From SCUS01 sp966211675 (GTDB lineage Bacteria; Myxococcota_A; Polyangia; Polyangiales; Ga0077539): DNA of 64,000 nucleotides. The DNA lies in NCBI GenBank assembly GCA_966211675.1, contig CBIHPK010000013.1:15403-79402 (forward strand). The letters are read 5' to 3'. Below, piece after piece: positions 41,200 to 50,264 of the stretch. The notes beneath the pieces are model-generated. The model searched no databases. It saw only the letters and a program-made list of their open reading frames with translations, and had not been told where the DNA came from. The position numbers and the translations under genes were made by a program. Within the stretch, counting starts at the first letter, position 1. The number at the start of each line of letters is the position of its first letter.

Positions 41200-43896
41200 T
41201 CACGGCGCCCATCGCTTCGGCGCATCGACGCCGTCGAGAACCTGCGTGGTCTGGTCCGCGATCCAGGCGAGGAGTGACTGCTGCCGCGCGGTGCAGGCGG
41301 CGTAGGGCGCAAAGCGAACGATCACGCTGTACTGCACCGCTGCGGTCGCGGCCATCGTCGCGCCAGGGAACGCGCTGAGGGTCAGCGTGTTGGCCACGGG
41401 GTCGACCGCGACGACGGTGCGCTGCTCGTCGGCGATCGGGGTGAGCGTCCCAACCTGCGAGAGCACCACCACGTCGCCGACCTCGAAGCCGTCAACGGCA
41501 TTGGTGGAGGCGGCGTTGGTGGCGTCGACGTTCGATGCGAAGCACGTCGCGCCCCACGACGTCGTGGTGTCCACGGTCACCGTCGTCGAGGTGGCGGAGA
41601 GCCCGCCCACGGCGACGAGGGCCTCCGGCGCGTACCCGTAATAGGTGCCGCTCTGGAGACGCAGCCCGATGGTGCTGCGCAGACGGCCGCCGAAGAGCAC
41701 CCGGCGCACGTCGCGCACCTGGCAGACGGCCGCGTCGAAGCCGCGGCCGCCGGACCAGTGCGGGATGCGGGAGTGTGTGAAGGTGACGCGCTGGCCGGGC
41801 TGCAGCCCCGTGTGTGTCGGCGCGAGCGGGATGCGCACCGTGCGGTTGGGCTCGGCCAGCGCGCCGAGCACCTGCTGCGCCACGTCGTAGAGCGTCGCCG
41901 TGGAGCTCGCCACGTCGAAGAGCGGCGCGCCGAGCGATAGCAGGGCGTTGCACTCCAGGGCCTCCCCGGTGCCGAACTCGCCCGCATACGTGGAGTCCTC
42001 GATCTCGACGCGGGTGTTGCCCGGCAGCCCGAACTTCATCCGGGTCGCCAGCGGCTCGTCGTTGTCGATGACCTCCGGCGTGATCTCGCGCCCGTTGTCC
42101 CCGTCGGAAAGGTTCTCGTCTTCGAGGATGTCCGCGGCGACGGCCTCGGCGTCGGAGAAGTTCTGGAGCCGGATGCCGGAGATGCGGCCATCGCGCATCG
42201 CCATCACCATCCCGCGGAGCTGCAGCTCCCGGCGCAGCACGTCGAGGAAGGTGTCTTCGCCCCCGTGGAACCGATAGACGCGGGCCTGCGGCAGACTGCC
42301 CGACGGCGACGACAGGAAGGCTCGGTTGAGGTCGGTCCAGTTGATGACCGACTCGAAGAGGTCCTGTCCGGTGAGCGCGTCGATGGCCTTCGCAGCGGCC
42401 CGCAGCGCGACCACCGCCGTATCACCGCGGGCGACGATGCCGAGGCGCGCGGGCGTCCGCTTCGTGCAGAGCAGAGGGAAGTGCGGGACGCCCCCGACGG
42501 TGATGTCCGTCGGGTAGCCCGAGGCGACGAGGCGCACGCGCTGGAGCGTTGCATCGCGCTCGACGATGGAGCACACGACGTCGGTCTGCGTGTCGGTGTT
42601 GCAGACCAGTGCGAGCGAGGCCTCGCCTTCCAGGTCGCCGAGCGTCGCTGTGTACGTGAACGTCGTCGGGATGGTGCCGAAGTCCTCGGCGCGCGGGACC
42701 TTCACCCATCCGGAGAGCGAGAAACACGCCTCCGGGGCACGCGCCGAAGACGTCCATGCCGCCGGGCTATTGCTGTCGTTCGTGACGTGGAACACCCATT
42801 GGTTGCCCGCGTCCCAGCAGCAAAAGACGTTCGTGACGGTCGGGACGAGGTCGCTTCCCGTGGCGGTCACCGACAACCGACCGTCGGCCGTGAGTTGCAC
42901 GCCCACGTTGCCGGAGGTGCCAGCGCGCGCCTTCGCATCCGCCGCGCGGGCCATCTCCCGTGCGTCAGGATGCCACCCGGCGGCGTCGTTGGCGTCCGTC
43001 GGATCCCATCGGAGCGACAGGTTGACGGTGCGGTTGTCGAAGATCCGCAACGGGTGGTCGGAGGGCTCCAGCGTGTAGTGGCTCCACCCGTACAGGTTGA
43101 TCGGCCGTGGCTCGATCTTCCGCGCGAGCGACTTGGTGACGTGCTGCAGCGTCACGCTCCACCGGGTGAGCTCGCGACGGAGCTGCACGCCCTTGTCGAC
43201 CGTGCCGGTGTACATGAGCGTCGGATCGGTGAGGGTGGTCCCGTCGGCCGAGAGCGAGGCGATCCAGAACGTCGCGAGGCGGCCCTGCCAGTGTCGCGCG
43301 CCGCTCGCGGTGACGAGCGGCGGGTGCGACGAGGGCGCAGTGTGAATGCGGGAGGCGGAGCCGTACCGGCCGCGCACGACGCCAGTCAGGCTGCTGCCGG
43401 CGACGGCCGCATAGGTGACGGTCTCGCGGTTGATGGCGGCGAGGCCCGACGCGGGCATCCCAACCGCCGACCCCAGGGCCACGGTGGTCGCGGAGGCGTC
43501 GAGGTCGGAGGCGAGCTCTTGCGAGACGCGGCCCTCCCGGCTCGACAGAAGCGCCGTCCCGCGCCCGTCGGTGTCCAGCACCGAAAAGGTCAGCGTCTCG
43601 ACGTCGACGGAGCCCTCGAGGAGTGACGTGGTTTCGTAGACCTCCCACGTCTCGGTGGGGTCGAGGAGATCCTCCACCGGGTCGAAGGTCGACGCATCGG
43701 GGAGCGTCTCCGTGAGGCCCCCGGTGTTCGGCCAGAAGAGAGAGTCGACCGTGCCGCTGGTGACCGCGACGGTGGTCGGGCGCACGCCTGCGGGGGTGAG
43801 CACCCGCGGAACGCCCGCGACGAGGATCACGGGCACCAGACGCGCGCCGGGAGCGAGGGCGCCGCTTGCCGTCCACTGGAGTCGTGCGGTGGTCAT
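41200..43896 (-). CDS. Large tail-tip/baseplate hub-like protein
   Basis: 898 residues, the largest late protein. Beta-rich throughout. Near residues 155-180, INRETVTYAAVAGSSLTGVV with a following RGRYGS resembles the turn motif of DUF2163/BR0599-type tail proteins. A later region holds LEDENLSDGDNGREITPEVI and LPGNTRVEIED, typical of hub folds. It lies directly downstream of the tape-measure and 287-residue genes, the standard place for hub and tip proteins of long-tailed phages. The final 130 residues look like a repeat Ig domain plus a short helix. Confidence 0.65.
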   Translation of the reverse strand: MTTARLQWTASGALAPGARLVPVILVAGVPRVLTPAGVRPTTVAVTSGTVDSLFWPNTGGLTETLPDASTFDPVEDLLDPTETWEVYETTSLLEGSVDVETLTFSVLDTDGRGTALLSSREGRVSQELASDLDASATTVALGSAVGMPASGLAAINRETVTYAAVAGSSLTGVVRGRYGSASRIHTAPSSHPPLVTASGARHWQGRLATFWIASLSADGTTLTDPTLMYTGTVDKGVQLRRELTRWSVTLQHVTKSLARKIEPRPINLYGWSHYTLEPSDHPLRIFDNRTVNLSLRWDPTDANDAAGWHPDAREMARAADAKARAGTSGNVGVQLTADGRLSVTATGSDLVPTVTNVFCCWDAGNQWVFHVTNDSNSPAAWTSSARAPEACFSLSGWVKVPRAEDFGTIPTTFTYTATLGDLEGEASLALVCNTDTQTDVVCSIVERDATLQRVRLVASGYPTDITVGGVPHFPLLCTKRTPARLGIVARGDTAVVALRAAAKAIDALTGQDLFESVINWTDLNRAFLSSPSGSLPQARVYRFHGGEDTFLDVLRRELQLRGMVMAMRDGRISGIRLQNFSDAEAVAADILEDENLSDGDNGREITPEVIDNDEPLATRMKFGLPGNTRVEIEDSTYAGEFGTGEALECNALLSLGAPLFDVASSTATLYDVAQQVLGALAEPNRTVRIPLAPTHTGLQPGQRVTFTHSRIPHWSGGRGFDAAVCQVRDVRRVLFGGRLRSTIGLRLQSGTYYGYAPEALVAVGGLSATSTTVTVDTTTSWGATCFASNVDATNAASTNAVDGFEVGDVVVLSQVGTLTPIADEQRTVVAVDPVANTLTLSAFPGATMAATAAVQYSVIVRFAPYAACTARQQSLLAWIADQTTQVLDGVDAPKRWAP

Positions 43897-43899
43897 GCG

Positions 43900-44763
43900 C
43901 TAGGCCCTCGTCTCCGTCGGGGTGCTCGACGGCGCGACCAGCCCCAGCGGCCATTCGCAGAACGCGAGCCACTCGGCCTTGAGCAGCTCCGTGCGCGTCG
44001 AGAGCAGCGCCTCCGGCCCGATGTACGCCCGCCAGATGCGTTCGCTCGTGGCCGTGCGTGCGGTGCTCCATGTGCTCGTGTACCCGCACAGCGCGTTGCG
44101 GGCGCTGTAGAGCACGTCGAGCACCGACCACTCGCGCGCGGTGGCGGTCGAGCCGAGCGCCCCCATGTACTCCTCGGCGGGGTACATCGCCGTCGCGTCG
44201 CAGTTGTGCGCGGCGCGCAGCGCTGGGGTGGTCGGCTGGAGGTGGACCTTCAACGCGCGGCTCCACGAGGTCGCGGTCGCGGCGATGGCATACACCCGCC
44301 CGCCCGTCGTCTGCTCTGCGCCGCCCGCCTGGAGCGCCTGCCAGTAGGGGCCGGTGGCGGCGGTGAGCAGCGCGAGGTGCCAGACGGGGCGAGTGCCGGT
44401 GATGACGCCCGCGGTCACGGTCGAGAGTGCAGCGCTCATCCCGAGGCGCTGCCACACGCCGCTCGCGAAGGTGACCGTCGCAGGCACGTCGCCCGTAAAG
44501 GTGATGGAGGCCGTGCCGTCCGCGGCCAGCGATGGCGTCACGATCGGCGACGACCCCCGCGCCCCCACGATGGCGAGCTTCATCGCAAGGCAGAGCGCGC
44601 GGAGGTAGCAGGAGCCCGAGGGCGCGAGCCACATCCGATAGGTGCCCGTCGAGAGCGACACGGTGACGGGCGACGTGCCCGACGCGAAGGTGATGGTCAC
44701 GTCGGGCGCGGCGGTCGTGTGCGCGAACTCCGGCGCGAAGGCGTGCGAGGCAGGGGTGCTCAT
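43900..44763 (-). CDS. Phage tail-associated protein
   Basis: 287 residues. ATGA overlap with the tape-measure gene and 3 bp before the hub gene. The first 120 residues are beta-sandwich-like (VTITFASGTSPVTVSLSTG); the rest is mixed. This position after the tape measure often holds a distal-tail or tail-completion protein. No family recognised. Confidence 0.6.
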   Translation of the reverse strand: MSTPASHAFAPEFAHTTAAPDVTITFASGTSPVTVSLSTGTYRMWLAPSGSCYLRALCLAMKLAIVGARGSSPIVTPSLAADGTASITFTGDVPATVTFASGVWQRLGMSAALSTVTAGVITGTRPVWHLALLTAATGPYWQALQAGGAEQTTGGRVYAIAATATSWSRALKVHLQPTTPALRAAHNCDATAMYPAEEYMGALGSTATAREWSVLDVLYSARNALCGYTSTWSTARTATSERIWRAYIGPEALLSTRTELLKAEWLAFCEWPLGLVAPSSTPTETRA

Positions 44764-47117
44764 CGCCTTCCTCCTCCGGCCGCGCGCTGGTAGCGGTTCA
44801 GGCGCTCGCCGAGTTCGGCGTCGGTGCTCTCCCGTCCGCCGATGACCGGCGCGGCATACGTGATGTAGATGACGGTGGAGTCGCCCGCGCTGTCGCGTCG
44901 CTGCGGGGCGACATCGGCCGCGCGCTGACTCCCGCCACCACCGGCAGCAGACGAGGCCGGTGCGGCGGGCTTCGCTTCGTGCGCGGCGTAGCCGGCCGCG
45001 GCGGCGACACCAAAGAACCCGACCGACGCGGCGGCCGCAGCGCCAGCGCCGGGGAGGTTGCCCGTCGCGAGGTTGCCGAGGCTCTGCGCCAGGTAGAACG
45101 AGCCCTTGATCGACGATTCCTTTGCGACGCCAGAGAGGATCGCCTCGAGCATCTGCTGCGATGCGGCCTTCGCGGTCTTCCCCTCCTCGGCGACGGCCAG
45201 CACGGCGCCTCCGAAGGCGTCGCCGATGTTCCCGAACGCGGCGGCGCTCTGCTCGGCGGCGATCTGCGCGGCGGTCGACTGCTGCGCGTACAGTTCGCGC
45301 AGTCGCCCGGTGTAGGACTCGTGCCGCTCGATCGACGTGTTGAGGCGCGTCGCCTCCTTCGCCGCGAGCTGATCGGCCAGCGACGCGAGCGTTGACGGTC
45401 CCGCGTTGGCGGCGTCCCGGCCCGCGTCCTGCGCGGCGTACTCGCTCGCGTTGTCGTTGGCCGCCTCGCCATCGGTCAGCGTCGTGCGGTTCGCGCGGCG
45501 ACGATCCTTCGACGGGCGGGCCTCGAGCTCCGCAGCCTTCACTTGAAGCGCGGTGTCGGTCGCGAGCCGGATGCTCCGCTCCGCGTGCTGCTGCTCCTCG
45601 ACGAAGTGCCGCGTTGCCGCGTCAGCCTCGAAGACGATGGCGTCTTCCGCGGCGCGGCGAGTGATCGCCTCGCGCTCCGTGAGCTGTCGCCGGTGGTCGC
45701 GGTTGCTCACCTCGCCGATGGCGCGCATCGCCAGGCGGTGCCGCTCTGCAACATCCTCCAGCGTCGCCGCGGCGGCTTCGGCGCGGAGTGCATCCTCGGC
45801 AGCGAGTTCCTTCTGTGCGGCTGCGGCCGCGCCCCCATCCGCGCTGACGCGGCGGTTGCGCGCGGCGCGGTCGCTCGGACCCGCGGCGGCGGTGTCATTG
45901 GCGGCGATGGCGCCCTCCGCGAACCGGCGCGCGTCGGCCACCGCACGCTCGATGGCGCGACGCTGTTCCGCAGCCGAGGGAGCGCGGGTGGCGGCGCCAC
46001 GGGCGAGCCGGTCAAGGTCGTTCTCCGTGTGGTCGGCGGACGTCGAGAACGCGCCGCCCGACCCCGAGCGGAAGGCGTTGGCGATGGAGTCGGCGGTCGC
46101 GGGGGCCGCGTCGTTCTGGTGATGCACGAGCACGCTCAGGCGCCCGGAGAGTTCGCGGAGCTGCTCCGGCGTCAGGCGGTTGACGTTGGGTAGCGCGAGG
46201 CGCGTGCGGTCGCTGATGCCCGCGCGGGCGGCGAGCTCCGACACCTGTCGCTGCGTCGCCGCAAACTCCGCGGCCGCGGGGGCGCGCTCGTCGTGCTGCG
46301 CGAGGTCGCGGTGGGACTGGGCGCCGAGGCGGTTCACCTCGTTGAGCTGCGTTACAAGGTCGGTCACCTCGCGGGTGATGTTCGCCACGAGCCCCGGCAG
46401 ACCGAGGGCGTCGGAGGCCATCGTCGCGAGCGCGCGGGCGCCGTCCCCGAAGGCGTCGGAGAGGCCCTGTGCCGCGGTGCGGGCATCGTCGGTTGCGCTC
46501 CGGGCGTTGCGCTCCTGCGCCACGAGCGCGGCGAGGCCCTCGCGCAGCGTGTAACCGTGGGCGGCCGCGTCGGCGAGACCCTGACCGAATGGCAGCAGGC
46601 CGCGAGCGCGGCCCCGCACGAGCGCCTCTTCCAGCGTCCCGAGCGCGGCCGACGTCTCGACGCCGGTCTGCTGGGCGTTGCGTGCGGCGGCGCGGGTCAT
46701 CGCGTTGAGCTCGTCCTGCGTCAGTCGGATGCCCCGCGCGGCGAACTGCCCCGCGGTGTTCATTACGTCCACCTCATCGGTGAAGCGCCCGGCGGCGCCT
46801 GCGGCGTCGTCGAAGCTGAGCCCCAGGCGGCGGCTCATGTCGTCGAGGTGCGACTGCTCGGCGGCGAGATCCACGACGCCCGACGCGAGCGAGGACACCG
46901 CCCCTGCGATCGTGGAGAGGGTGTCGCGGAGCGCGTTGAAGGCGACCGCCTTCTGGCCCATCGTGCTGAAGTGGTTGCCAAGGCTGGCCGTCTTGGCGCC
47001 CGCCTCTTCGGCCTTCTTGCCGGTCTTCTCGACGGCCTCCGCGATGCGGTTGAGCAGCGCGATGGCGTCGAGTGCGCCGGGGGTGCTGACCGGGATGTCG
47101 AAGCCTTCGTCGCTCAT
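44760..47117 (-). CDS. Tail tape-measure protein
   Basis: 785 residues, almost entirely helical. Residues about 45-80 have hydrophobic patches (LSTIAGAVSSLASGVVDLAA) and 125-180 the helical repeats typical of TMP N-termini. A Pro-poor middle coiled coil follows (DALRAEAAAATLEDVAERHR), and a hydrophobic patch near 690-720 (GAGAAAAASVGFFGVAAAAG). It is the only long tape-measure candidate, so tail length would be about 115-120 nm by the usual 1.5 angstrom per residue rule. The order TMP, distal tail, hub is standard for siphoviruses. Confidence 0.83.
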   Translation of the reverse strand: MSDEGFDIPVSTPGALDAIALLNRIAEAVEKTGKKAEEAGAKTASLGNHFSTMGQKAVAFNALRDTLSTIAGAVSSLASGVVDLAAEQSHLDDMSRRLGLSFDDAAGAAGRFTDEVDVMNTAGQFAARGIRLTQDELNAMTRAAARNAQQTGVETSAALGTLEEALVRGRARGLLPFGQGLADAAAHGYTLREGLAALVAQERNARSATDDARTAAQGLSDAFGDGARALATMASDALGLPGLVANITREVTDLVTQLNEVNRLGAQSHRDLAQHDERAPAAAEFAATQRQVSELAARAGISDRTRLALPNVNRLTPEQLRELSGRLSVLVHHQNDAAPATADSIANAFRSGSGGAFSTSADHTENDLDRLARGAATRAPSAAEQRRAIERAVADARRFAEGAIAANDTAAAGPSDRAARNRRVSADGGAAAAAQKELAAEDALRAEAAAATLEDVAERHRLAMRAIGEVSNRDHRRQLTEREAITRRAAEDAIVFEADAATRHFVEEQQHAERSIRLATDTALQVKAAELEARPSKDRRRANRTTLTDGEAANDNASEYAAQDAGRDAANAGPSTLASLADQLAAKEATRLNTSIERHESYTGRLRELYAQQSTAAQIAAEQSAAAFGNIGDAFGGAVLAVAEEGKTAKAASQQMLEAILSGVAKESSIKGSFYLAQSLGNLATGNLPGAGAAAAASVGFFGVAAAAGYAAHEAKPAAPASSAAGGGGSQRAADVAPQRRDSAGDSTVIYITYAAPVIGGRESTDAELGERLNRYQRAAGGGRR

Positions 47118-47260
47118 CGGGCGCCCGGCGCGAAGAGGCTGCGAGAGGCCTGCGCGTCGGCAGCGGCGGGCGCGCGGGAGGGCGCTGCCAACGGGTCGGC
47201 GGGGTCGCCAGGCGCGAGCAGAGCGAGGCGCGGGTGGTGGCGGCGGCTGGTCTCGCTCAC
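47114..47260 (-). CDS. Small ORF before the tape-measure gene
   Basis: 48 residues from a GTG at 47260: it overlaps the 75-residue gene stop by GTGA and the tape-measure start by ATGA. The sequence is Ala/Pro/Arg-rich (SRRHHPRLALLAPGDPADPL). A tail-assembly chaperone often lies here, but no similarity or slippery frameshift site is visible. Confidence 0.45.
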   Translation of the reverse strand: MSETSRRHHPRLALLAPGDPADPLAAPSRAPAAADAQASRSLFAPGAR

Positions 47261-47484
47261 ACGGCCGCGTCGGCCGCGCAGAGCGGCGACGAGGCGGCGG
47301 AGGCGGAGACGGAGGCGCAGGGCGCGGGGCGCGGACGGCGACGGCGTACGTCGTTGCGCCGCGGGCGCTCGACCTCGGAGCGTTCGCGACCGCCGATGGC
47401 CGGCGGCGCGTAGACCACGAACGCGGGGCGCGGGTGGACAGGGCGCCAGCGGAGGGTTTCGAGGATGCGCTCTGCGAAGGTCAT
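47257..47484 (-). CDS. First gene of the tail operon, hypothetical
   Basis: 75 residues from an ATG at 47484. Starts MTFAERILETLRWRPVHPRP, basic and Pro-rich, ending in an Ala/Cys/Ser tail. No family recognised. It follows the putative late promoter region. If this is a chaperone gene, it is unusually short. Confidence 0.5.
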   Translation of the reverse strand: MTFAERILETLRWRPVHPRPAFVVYAPPAIGGRERSEVERPRRNDVRRRRPRPAPCASVSASAASSPLCAADAAV

Positions 47485-47542
47485 GGCGTGCTCGTTGGGG
47501 TGGTTGCGGGTTGATGGTCGCGAGGCCCGTCGATACTCATTC

Positions 47543-47564
47543 ACGTTGAGTGTAAAGTCAACGT
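47543..47564 (-). promoter_or_regulatory. 7-bp inverted repeat in the late (tail) promoter region
   Basis: ACGTTGA (47543-47549) and TCAACGT (47558-47564) with an 8-bp spacer, in the AT-rich stretch 47530-47600 upstream of the tail operon. A minus-strand TTGACT overlaps it. It is probably the late promoter/operator; the -10 is unclear. Confidence 0.5.
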
Positions 47565-47648
47565 TTACGCCGACCGTGGACTGTAAAGAATCTGCATCCA
47601 CTGCGACCGCACGTCGTAGCCTTACGCCACCCGGTAAGACGCACGCCC

Positions 47649-48577
47649 TTGGGCCCACGCTCGCGCCGCACGAATCCCGGGGAACCGCGCGCCCGACGCC
47701 CGCGGAGTGCCATCCTTGGGCCCACCGCCCGCGGCAGCCTGTGCGGTGATCGCGTGCGTCGCCGAACCGCCGCGTTTTCCGCGGTCCCATGTGCGCCGCA
47801 GGTTGCGCCGCACGTGCATCGGGCGCATCACCAAACCGCTACGTTTCCCGTGGTCCGATGCGCGCGGACGCCGCTCGCGCACGTGCATCGGGCGCATCGC
47901 CCGAAGCGAGTTCGGCCCCGCCGGAACTCACCCGAGATTCCACGGTGTTGCGTGTTGCGGACCCCCCGAAAGCGACGAGTTCGGCCCCACCGGAAACCCC
48001 AGTGGCTTCGAGGTTTTACCCGCCGCGGGAGAAACCCACGGCCCCCCCTGCACCATTGGAAACCGTTACCAGTGCGACGGTCGGGCCCTGCAGTCCGGGG
48101 CGGAGGGTGCTGCATTGGCCCCATCGACCTCGCCTCTGGAACGCCGCGCGAACGTCGCTTCGGAGGCCCTCGTCGGGGCGTCGTTGGCCCCATCGACCGG
48201 GCACGCTTTGGCACCATCACCAAACGCCTGCAGGCGTAGCGTTCCAGCGCCGCGAGGTGCCCGAATCAGGCGACTTTGGCACCATCGATTCTCTCCGCTC
48301 AGGGGAGGAGACGTCGACGCGTCGACCAGCGCGCCGGGCGACGCGGCGCACGTCGAGGGCGGCCGGCGGGCGCTGCCGGGGGTGCTGGGCTCGACGGCGG
48401 GGCGACCCTTGGCCCCAGGCTCAACCCGCGGTGGCGCCGGTGGACGCGTGCTCCGAGGGGGCGACACCGCCGTCCGTGGCCCCAGGGTCGGCGGCGACGC
48501 GACGCGCCAGAGCTCACGCGCTGGGCGGCCACCCCGCGAGGAGGTTTGGGCCAGCCCGGCCCGAACCTCGGGACCAT
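47649..48577. repeat. Non-coding tract with a TTGGCCCCAT-like motif every 62-70 bp
   Basis: No gene could be supported here. A 10-bp motif (consensus TTGGCCCCAT) recurs at 47649, 47716, 47781, 47850, 47912, 47981, 48047, 48115, 48184, 48276, 48409, 48476 and 48546, with doublets 22-24 bp away at 48208 and 48568. Most intervals are 65-70 bp; one is double (133). Local 69-bp repeats are near-identical, for example 20 bp at 47810 and 47879, and TTCGGCCCC at 47911 and 47980. Intervals are not multiples of three, so it is not coding. The array ends near hairpins at 48.6 kb. Confidence 0.6.
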
Positions 48578-48617
48578 TGAGGATTTTGGCGCGGAGCAAG
48601 CCCGCGCACGGTGAGAG

Positions 48618-48876
48618 GGTTTGCCGCACGGTGCGGCGAACCGCGAAACGACAGGGCTATCGGGGCACCGGAGGGTTTGCGACACCGTGGCGCAAAATGC
48701 TGGCGGGGCGCGCGATAGGTTCTCCGAGCTCCTCGGAAAACCGCGAAACCCCGGCGCTTTCCGGTGGAGCCGAAGTCGCCCGTTTCGGGGCGGTCGCATC
48801 GACGGCGATCCGAGAAACGCAGCGGGTTTCCGGTGGAGCCGAGCAGCGCCGGGTTTTGCCCCGCGGTGGGGCAAAA
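48618..48876. repeat. Three related near-palindromes with changing centres
   Basis: At 48618-48642, 48676-48696 and 48854-48876 there are 21-25 bp near-palindromes sharing TTTGC at one end, GCAAA (or GCGAA) at the other and a GTG just right of centre. The bases between differ, yet pairing is mostly kept (10-12 bp arms, one mismatch or G-T wobble each). Between them TTTCCGGTGGAGCCGA occurs at 48758 and 48827, 69 bp apart, and is the inverse of the TTCGGCCCCACCGG element near 47980. It may be DNA-binding sites, RNA hairpins or worn tandem repeats. Confidence 0.55.
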
Positions 48877-48914
48877 GTCGGAGCGGCTGACTGGGGAAGT
48901 TCCCCACTGCCCCC

Positions 48915-48950
48915 AAAGACAAAGGCCCCGGAGGTGTACCCTCCGAGGCC
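48915..48950 (-). terminator. Intrinsic terminator of the 49.0-49.8 kb operon
   Basis: On the minus strand a stem of GGCCTCGGAGG with CCTCCGGGGCC (short GTACA loop) is followed by TTTGTCTTT at 48923-48915. It lies 73-108 bp past the stop of the gene ending at 49023. Confidence 0.65.
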
Positions 48951-49022
48951 CCTGCCTGGCTTGCCGGTGCACGACACCGACGACGGGCACGCTACCCGCC
49001 GCCCGTGGCGCCGTCCAGCCTC

Positions 49023-49346
49023 CTACGCCGCCGCCGCGCACCCTGCGCAGCCCGCCGCCGGTCCGCCAGTCTGGAGCGCCGCGAGGGCGCAGCCCGTGCA
49101 CCCGTGGCGCCTCCAGGCTGCGTTGGAGGCCGCGAGCGCGTCCAGGCGTCCCTCGGCCCAGGCGGTGACCTGCGCCGCCCAGACCTCGCGGGTGTCGCGG
49201 TGCCGCGCGCGGGCCGTGAGGTCCGCGGACACCGCCGCGGCGTGGCTGGTGAGCCCCGCGCGGACCAGCGCCGCCGCCGACGCGCAGCCGTTGCCGTCGC
49301 AGTCGGAGGCGAGCTCCGCCACGCCCGGGTGCCGCGCCGCGCTCAC
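49023..49346 (-). CDS. Small Cys-rich hypothetical protein
   Basis: 107 residues from a GTG at 49346 (GTGA overlap). It has Cys pairs at CDGNGC and HGCTGC and a Cys/Gly/Ala end (AAGCAGCAAAA). Probably metal-binding or disulfide-rich. No family recognised. Second gene of a two-gene operon followed by a terminator. Confidence 0.5.
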   Translation of the reverse strand: MSAARHPGVAELASDCDGNGCASAAALVRAGLTSHAAAVSADLTARARHRDTREVWAAQVTAWAEGRLDALAASNAAWRRHGCTGCALAALQTGGPAAGCAGCAAAA

Positions 49347-49816
49347 GCGACCTCCCGCGAGCGGATCGTGCGGGCGATGGCCACGGCAGCCTCGCGGGCG
49401 TTCCAGAGCTTCTCGGCGCGGGCGCCGTGGAGCGACACGAGGCCGGAGCGCCCCGCGTCGTGCGCGTCCCAGGCGGACACCTCGGCGGCCACGGCGCGCG
49501 CCCGGAGCGCATCGGCCCGGGCGTCGACCTCGCGGGCCTGCAGCTCGTTGGCGGCCGCGCGACGGTCGGAGAGCCACGCGGTGTAGCCCTCGTCGGCGGC
49601 GAGCTCGGCCTCGCAGCGCGCGAGCTCGGCCTCCTCCTCGGTGAGCTCCCGCGCCGCGATGCGGGCCGGGTCGTTCGCGCAGTCGTCGCACTCGCCGCGG
49701 GCGTCGACGCTGTCGACCTCGTAGCGGCAGCCGGTGCAGGTGTGGAGGGTGGGGTCCGCCGGGCCACGAGAGAAGCGAGCCTCGAAGGAGTCCAGAGCGC
49801 GGGAGAACTTGTCCAT
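49343..49816 (-). CDS. Zinc-ribbon and coiled-coil hypothetical protein
   Basis: 157 residues from the ATG at 49816 (a GTG at 49834 is in frame). CTGC near 26 and CDDC near 43 form a zinc ribbon. The rest is a long helix rich in Glu, Ala and Arg (ELTEEEAELARCEAELAADE). No family recognised. It is divergent from the RHH gene. Confidence 0.55.
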   Translation of the reverse strand: MDKFSRALDSFEARFSRGPADPTLHTCTGCRYEVDSVDARGECDDCANDPARIAARELTEEEAELARCEAELAADEGYTAWLSDRRAAANELQAREVDARADALRARAVAAEVSAWDAHDAGRSGLVSLHGARAEKLWNAREAAVAIARTIRSREVA

Positions 49817-50000
49817 GGTGGTCGTGCCTTTCACCGCCGCGGGGCCAACCGCTTCGGTGAGAGGAACCTAAGCCATGAGCTAGCTCTAAGCAAGCGATCA
49901 TGTGCTGTGTGCCTCGCATGGCATGACGTGAGTCAACTGTCGGTTGCGTTTCGTTGACGTCGGCTCGCTTGTGGCTAGCGTCTCCCATCGGAGACACCCG
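49817..50000. promoter_or_regulatory. Divergent control region with GAGCTAGCTC palindrome
   Basis: 184 bp between divergent starts, AT-richer than its surroundings. A 10-bp palindrome GAGCTAGCTC lies at 49877-49886. GGAG at 49990-49993 is a ribosome-binding site for the rightward gene at 50001. Confidence 0.5.
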
Positions 50001-50264
50001 ATGCCCACGCCCCCGAAGAAGAAGTCGCCCGCGAAGCCCCCCGCCCCGAAGGCCGCAGCCGAGGGCGGCGCCGTGCTCTACCTGCGCAACATGCCCGACG
50101 ACGTGATGGCCGAGCTCTCAGCGTGGGTGGAGGAGATCAAGGCCAGCAGCCTCGGCGGCTCCAACATCACCCGCACCGACCTCGCCAGGGACATCCTCTG
50201 CCGCATCGCGCGCGGGACGCCCGTCGAGCCGCGGAAGCGCCCGGCGAAGGGCGGTGGCGCGTGA
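50001..50264 (+). CDS. Ribbon-helix-helix-like small DNA-binding protein
   Basis: 87 residues. Residues 1-25 are Lys/Pro/Ala-rich (PPKKKSPAKPPAPKAAAEGG). Residues 30-75 fit a strand-helix-helix: AVLYLRNMPDDVMAELSAWV then NITRTDLARDILCRIARG, as in Arc/MetJ-type regulators. It starts a rightward pair with the 90-residue gene (GTGA overlap). It could control the divergent promoter region. Confidence 0.6.
   Translation: MPTPPKKKSPAKPPAPKAAAEGGAVLYLRNMPDDVMAELSAWVEEIKASSLGGSNITRTDLARDILCRIARGTPVEPRKRPAKGGGA

Noticed and set aside
47649..48577. CRISPR array, suggested by the 65-70 bp period
   Set aside because: No single repeat of 24 bp or more recurs in more than two units, spacing varies and there are no cas genes.
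47707..49644. A long rightward protein with 23-residue repeats over the periodic tract
   Set aside because: Many motif intervals (62, 65, 67, 68) are not multiples of three, the frame has no ribosome-binding site, and other frames are equally open because of GC-rich composition.
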